Assembly (NCBI GenBank): GCA_036429605.1
Contig: JAVFKD010000015.1
Coordinates: 3,185,421 to 3,249,420 of the forward strand
DNA from: Cladobotryum mycophilum
Lineage: Eukaryota > Ascomycota > Sordariomycetes > Hypocreales > Hypocreaceae
Direction: 5' to 3'
DNA: 64,000 bases
In this document: piece after piece, positions 59,601 through 64,000 of the stretch
Numbering within the stretch: position 1 is the stretch's first letter
How the letters are laid out: each line of letters opens with the position of its first letter
Notes under the pieces: generated by a model
What the model saw: the letters and a program-made list of their open reading frames with translations, nothing else
Told to the model about the DNA's origin: nothing
Database searches by the model: none
Position numbers and translations under genes: made by a program

Positions 59601-60719
59601 ACTCACTAGGTTATTAGCTAGCCTTGATAAAGCTATTGGAAAGTATGAGAGAATAGAAAGACAAGATTTAGTTTGGCAGGCCCCTTGGAATAAGGAACCT
59701 AAAGCTACTATTCTAATCAGCCAAGCCTCCAAGAAGGAAGCCAAAAAGCAACACCTACAGTTACTAGAAGACCTTACCTTTGATAACTACCGAGCCTTCT
59801 ATACAGACGGCTCGCAGGGTACTCATAAAGGTACTAGCACTAACTCATGTGCATACTATGAAGACAGCCCAAGCCGGCAAACTGAAGCAGCGAAAACAGC
59901 GAGAGTAGCAAGATTCTGGAACCTAGGACCTTACATAGAAGTAGCTGATGCCGAGCTTATAGCAATCTCTAAGGTCCTAGATGCCCTACTATTATCCAGG
60001 ACAAACCAACCAACAGCCTATATCTTTGTTGACAGCCAAGCAGCTATAATAAAGATCAAAGGCCCTGGAGAGATTAGTTACAGAATCCGGGCTCAGCTGC
60101 ACCTCCTATCACAGCAAAGCATAGCCATTACAGTTGCCTGGGTACCCAGCCACACAGGGATCCCAGGGAATGAAATAGCTGATCAGTTAGCTAAAAAGGG
60201 CTAGAAGCCTCGTATAGAGGCCGCCCATACGCCTCTCTTAGCTACCTAAACCGGAAGATAAGAAAAGTCATAGTACAGCAGTGGCAGACTAGCTGGGCCA
60301 GTGAAGAGATGAGAGAGGAGACAGGCCAGAGAGCGAGAGGCCTAGGCACCCAATACCGCAGGATAGCTCAAGATAACCTTAGCTTTTCGCTAAAAGCTAA
60401 CCTAGTCAAGGGACCGAGATCAACCCAGTCAGCCTATATCCAGCTAAAACTAGGGATAGGGTATCTTAAAAGCTATCAAAAAGCCATAAAGAACCTCCCT
60501 GACGACCGCTGTAGATGTAGCCAACGACACACAACGCAACACCTGCTGCTACGCTGTAGCAGATACCAAGGGCCTAGAAAGGCCCTGCAGAAGGCCTTAG
60601 GGCCAGGAGCCCAGCTAACGTTACAGAAGCTCTTCACAACAAAACTAGGAAAGGAAGCCCTAATAGGCTTCCTTACTAGCACGAAGATCTGTACGCGAAG
60701 CTGGTTTTTAGAAGAGTAG
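56638..60719 (+). CDS. LINE copy C ORF2: endonuclease, reverse transcriptase, RNase H
   Basis: From ATG 56638 the frame is open for 1,188 codons to 60204. It continues after one missing base near 60,193 (A/G run; copy A has one base more there) to TAG 60717-60719, about 1,360 residues. The AP-like endonuclease shows LQEPYCP, LAGDFNLHHTRW and SDHEALTFEA. The reverse transcriptase has FLDIKGAFDHV, GIPQGSPISP and the catalytic YIDDF. The RNase H has YTDGSQGTHKG, DAELIAIS, FVDSQAAI and SHTGIPGNEIADQLA. The C-terminal CRCSQRHTTQHLLLRC is a zinc-binding motif. The protein nicks target DNA and primes cDNA synthesis there. All catalytic motifs are intact; only the end after RNase H is out of frame. 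Confidence 0.9.
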
Positions 60720-60965
60720 ATATAGGCTGATTAGTTAGCTAGTCAGCCTAGAGGCTAAGGGACATACATAACGCTTGGAACTAGGAGAAAGAAAACCACC
60801 AACTGGAAAACACAATGCCTTATACTGTTAGCTTGAAAGCTAGCCAGCTAGCTACTATTCTAGAAAGTCACTGTACAGTAAGCTTTTAGATAGATAGATA
60901 GCCGCTTCATAGGCCTTCGGCCTCCATAAGCGTAATGAATGAAAAAAAAAAAAAGGGAAAAAAAA
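60720..60965 (+). other. 3' untranslated region and tail of LINE copy C
   Basis: About 215 bp conserved in all three copies. It includes inverted repeats TAGCTT-GA-AAGCTA (about 60828-60841) and AGGCC-TTC-GGCCT (60911-60923), the latter 12 bp before the terminal GTAATGAATGA and the A tail. The second hairpin may be the structure that the reverse transcriptase recognises; this is inference. Confidence 0.6.
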
Positions 60966-60978
60966 AATAGCTAAGATA
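60966..60978. repeat. Target site duplication, right of LINE copy C
   Basis: AATAGCTAAGATA, second copy. Confidence 0.85.
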
Positions 60979-61283
60979 TCAGGATCATTGAAAAGGTCGT
61001 AGCAGGGAGTAAACTCTAGCTAGCTGGCTTTTCTAACATACGATAAGACTCTAGGTTTAATCTTTATGCTTAAAGGGCTAGGGCTAGGTTGTAGTGTAAT
61101 AAGGTTATACGCTGTATGTTCTAGTACACTCCAGGTACCTGTTTTCTTATTGTTAAAGCAGTAGGGTTCTTAGAGTATAATAATATCAGCCTTGGCCTCT
61201 AAGGCTAGCTGTAGGGCTGTATGATGTACTGTGTTGGTTTTGTGTGTATTATATTAGAAGATCTTAAGATAGCTTTCTAGCAT
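60979..61283 (-). pseudogene. LINE copy B ORF2, 5' part
   Basis: Minus-strand homologue of ORF2 from the ATG at 61283 through the endonuclease start (to the Asp-Pro-Asp-Ile stretch), where copy C is inserted. It contains RIP-type stops. Confidence 0.8.
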
Positions 61284-62542
61284 AAGATAGTCTTATAAGT
61301 CTCACAGTCTGTGCTATTTGCCTGGTGGTTACCCATACAGTTGGCACATTTGGGTTCCTGGTATTAGCAGCTAGACCTGGCCTTGCAGCTAGGGCAGCTG
61401 TGGTTCTTTGTGTTATGGCTACCAGCACATATAGCACATTTATAAGCCTTGCGGCAGTTCCCAGCGTCATGGTTGAAGCCTAAGCAACGGAAGCACTAGG
61501 TTTTAGTTGTATAGGCTTTGTACAGGATTACCCTAGTTCTAACCCCAGCTATATAGAGTCCTTGCTTTTTGCTATGCTTGCTGTACGCTTCTGTTGATAC
61601 TGCAAATACCACTGAGCCGGCTTTTTGTTCCGCGGATGGTGTTTTAAGCCATCTAGGTTGGCCTATAGTCTTGATTGGGTTGAAGGTCTCTGTTTCTTCC
61701 TGGAAGATACTAAGAATGTCTATTTCTTCTAGGATTGGTACCCCATGAGCTACTAGTTTGATCCATCTAGTAGGGGCCTCGGCTAGTTTGATTGGGTATT
61801 CTTGGAAGGTCTCTTCCAAAAGGTCTTGTTGGGTAAGGAGGTTGCTGGCTAGTTGAGCTGATGTGGCTGTGATAACTATGTTATTTCTAGCTGATTGCTG
61901 TACGCTAGCTATACTCTTGGCTCCTAGAGCTTGGTTTAGCTTGTTCCTCAGTGTGATCGAGGGCAGTGGTTTTTGGAAGCTATATCCGGTTTCTAGCTTG
62001 AGAACAACTTGTAGGTCTGTTTTTCTAGGCTTCTGAGGTGCTGTTTTAGCTGCTATAGATTCCTTAGCTACTGTAGTTCTTTTTAGGGTTTGTTCTGCCC
62101 ATTGGCTTTGTTCTATGCCTTTCTTAGCTATAGAGCTGTATGAAGGTGTTCTTGGTTGTTTTTGTTGTTCCAGCCTAATAGCTTCCTCTAGTTGATTGAT
62201 AAGATCAGTGTAGAATGGTTGGATGACTTGAGCTTTGTTTATAGCCTCCAGGGCTGCTTGAATATGCTGTAACGCGTTTGGGGCCTCTAGTTGTTGTTGT
62301 TGTTGGGCCTCTTGGGCCTCTTGGGCCTCTTTGGCTAGTTGTTCGTTTGGACCATTGTCTGAGGTTATTTCCATTGCATCTGTGGCCTCTGGACTAGTAA
62401 TTTTGCTAGCTGTGGCTTGGGCTTGAGCTAGGGCCAATTGTATCATAGCTTTAGCTGTGGCTGTAGCTGTGGCTTTGATCGTGGCGCGTTCATCGCGTCT
62501 GTCGCGTCGAGTAAGCTTTTCCTGTGCTCTTGTAAAAGCCAT
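61277..62542 (-). pseudogene. LINE copy B ORF1 with a RIP-type stop before the zinc knuckles
   Basis: Open from ATG 62542 (MAFTRAQEKLTRRDRRDERA) for 348 codons to a TAG at 61498-61496, where copy C has CAG just before CFRCLG. Beyond it the zinc-knuckle region can be followed to the original stop at 61279-61277, in the same ATGCTAG arrangement with ORF2 as in copy C. Apart from this C-to-T stop and a few others the ORF is well preserved. Confidence 0.85.
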
Positions 62543-62558
62543 CTATAAGGGCTGATAT

Positions 62559-62584
62559 CCCTTCCGCAAGCGATTGCGGAAGGG
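62559..62584 (-). repeat. Hairpin upstream of ORF1 in LINE copy B
   Basis: A perfect 10 bp stem (CCCTTCCGCA / TGCGGAAGGG) with a 6-base loop, 17 bp before the ORF1 ATG. Confidence 0.8.
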
Positions 62585-62689
62585 TGTAGTGTTAATAGAT
62601 GGAATCTATTTCCCTTAGTTAACTTGTATTGTGTTTTTCTGGCGTTTTAAGCTCGATTCGGTGGCGTTTCAAGTCGTCTCTTGGAACAG

Positions 62690-64000
62690 TATGTATAGTA
62701 CTAGGATTACTATTCCTTCTAGGATCCTTTAGGTAAGTAAAGGCCGCTAAGTAAAGTAAAAGAGAACACGCTATTAAGAAATATCGCCGAGATAATAAAA
62801 CTAAATATATATAACCTGCGAGAATAATAGATTATTAACTAGATTATTGGTCGCTTTAATCGATTAGCCTTTTAGCGTTTAATAGTCTATTAAATTATTA
62901 ATAATAATTCTTTCTTTTAATAAAATAAAGATCTATATTTATATATAGTTTTCGAGTACTTTAATTCTTTTATAAAAATAACTAAGGTATATATTACCTA
63001 TAATACTATTCGTAAATAAATCCTTAAGGTATATAAAAAAAATATAAAGGAAATAAAATAAGTATTAATAATAGCCCTAAAGCTAATTTATATAGTATTT
63101 AATAACTAGAGATCAAATAATCACTATACTTTATATAAAATCATTTATTATTTTTTTAATACTATTAGCTAGTTATAGAAATTTATTCTTAAGCTTTTAA
63201 AGTTTATTAATTATTATTTTAAAAAGAATATTATTACTTATATTATTAATATCCTTTAGAGCTATAATATAACCTAAAAGATTAAATACTTTATATTTAA
63301 TAATACTAATAATAATAATATAGTAATAAAAAAATTAAAAAAGTATTAGACTTTAAAAGAAAAACCAGACGATTATATTACTTTAGTTATATCCTTAATC
63401 TCGCTATTAAAGTATTACTTTTTAGTTATAATTCTAAGGCGTTTAAGAATAATATTCTTAAAAACAAGGCGCTTAATGTAAAGGCTTATAAGTTATAGAA
63501 ACGGAAAGACCTTATTAAAAAACTCTATAATCTTATCATTTGGATTCATTGTTTAGACTTACTAACTAATCTCTTTTAGTCTTTTTAGATTATTATATTC
63601 AAGAAGTCTAGGAACCCAATAGTATAAGCAAAAAAGCCTTTAGATATTATTACTAATATAATAATTCGTTAGCTTTCTACCCTCTATATAATATAATATA
63701 CTCTTTTCCTTAAGGATTTCCTTAAAAAACTTTAGTATAAGCAAAAAAATAAGTAAAAAGGGTTGATTTTAAGGGAAAAAAATCAAAAAATAAAATACCA
63801 TTTTGTTTTAGGGATGATAGTAAACTTGATAAAAAGGATTAGAATATTATCACTTTTTTTAATAAGGTCCTCTAGTATTTTAAATATATTTTAATTACCC
63901 TTAAAGGTAATAGTTAATAATAAATATAAAAGTATAATTATATTAAAGTATATAGGTACTCTTAGGATCTAATGTTTAGCTATAAGTATCTATTTAATAA
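62690..64000. other. AT-rich decayed DNA at the right edge
   Basis: Very AT-rich throughout, with no supported gene. It has the look of an old repeat eroded by RIP. No family can be named. Confidence 0.6.

Larger units (their letters stand above)
55156..60965 (+). mobile_element. LINE copy C (Tad1-like non-LTR retrotransposon), nearly intact
   Basis: 5.8 kb with a 5' leader of about 190 bp, ORF1, ORF2, a 3' untranslated region of about 215 bp and an A-rich tail (A13 G3 A10). It is flanked by a 12-13 bp target duplication in copy B. RIP-type stops are almost absent. The single evident lesion is one missing base near 60,193 in ORF2. The 5' leader is different from that of A and B, apart from the hairpin before ORF1. 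It is the youngest copy here. Confidence 0.93.
51440..62690 (-). mobile_element. LINE copy B (Tad1-like), minus strand, split by copy C
   Basis: The two minus-strand LINE parts, 51,440-55,155 and 60,966-62,690, together make one full-length copy. The left part carries ORF2 from the endonuclease to the 3' end; the right part carries the 5' leader, ORF1 and the start of ORF2. They join exactly at the target duplication AATAGCTAAGATA of copy C. RIP-type changes are moderate and uneven. About 340 bp are deleted in ORF2 near 54,376, compared with 57,680-58,018 of copy C. Confidence 0.88.

Noticed and set aside
42504..62584. Repeated hairpins and short repeats as a possible CRISPR array
   Set aside because: They are single sites at the 5' ends of LINE copies; no regular repeat-spacer pattern, and the genome is eukaryotic.

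Overview
The window is nuclear DNA of a filamentous ascomycete (Pezizomycotina, probably Sordariomycetes; the species cannot be named from this sequence alone). Reasons: genes carry short 50-80 bp GT-AG introns, spacers are long, gene families are typical of moulds (tyrosinase, BBE-type flavin oxidase, DHA1-like MFS pump, class I terpene cyclase, lipase-NACHT STAND protein, 7TM-RGS receptor), and old transposons carry CpA-to-TpA transitions and stop codons of the kind left by RIP (repeat-induced point mutation).

Positions 1-41,600 are gene-bearing. From left to right: a class A FAD monooxygenase (minus, cut by the window edge); an MFS transporter; a small secreted double-psi-barrel-like protein; a BBE-type FAD oxidase; a secreted eight-cysteine protein; a seven-helix RGS receptor after a 3.6 kb gene-free spacer; a Fot1/pogo-like transposon with one nonsense codon; a tyrosinase; a 3CxxC zinc-binding protein; a large SesB-lipase/NACHT STAND protein (minus); a decayed stretch; a polytopic membrane protein with a 12 bp microexon; a small secreted protein; and a terpene cyclase divergent from the first exon of a cytochrome P450. 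The cyclase and P450 look like the remaining edge of a terpenoid gene cluster. The P450 is broken off where the repeat region begins.

Positions 41,630-64,000 are a transposon nest. Three copies of one 5.8 kb Tad1-like LINE (ORF1 with CCHC knuckles; ORF2 with endonuclease, reverse transcriptase and RNase H) are present. Copy A (plus, about 42,400-51,090) is RIP-mutated and carries a 2.9 kb hAT element in ORF1, flanked by an 8 bp target duplication. Copy B (minus, 51,440-62,690) lies tail-to-tail with A and is split by copy C (plus, 55,156-60,965), which is nearly intact and flanked by a target duplication of about 13 bp. The ends are very AT-rich.

A theme crosses unrelated genes: in the MFS gene, the tyrosinase, the STAND gene (twice) and the hAT transposase, the reading frame is lost by one missing base in a homopolymer run. 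In each case adding one base to the run restores the family reading frame. This is either systematic base-calling error or real decay, and it decides whether those genes are called functional.
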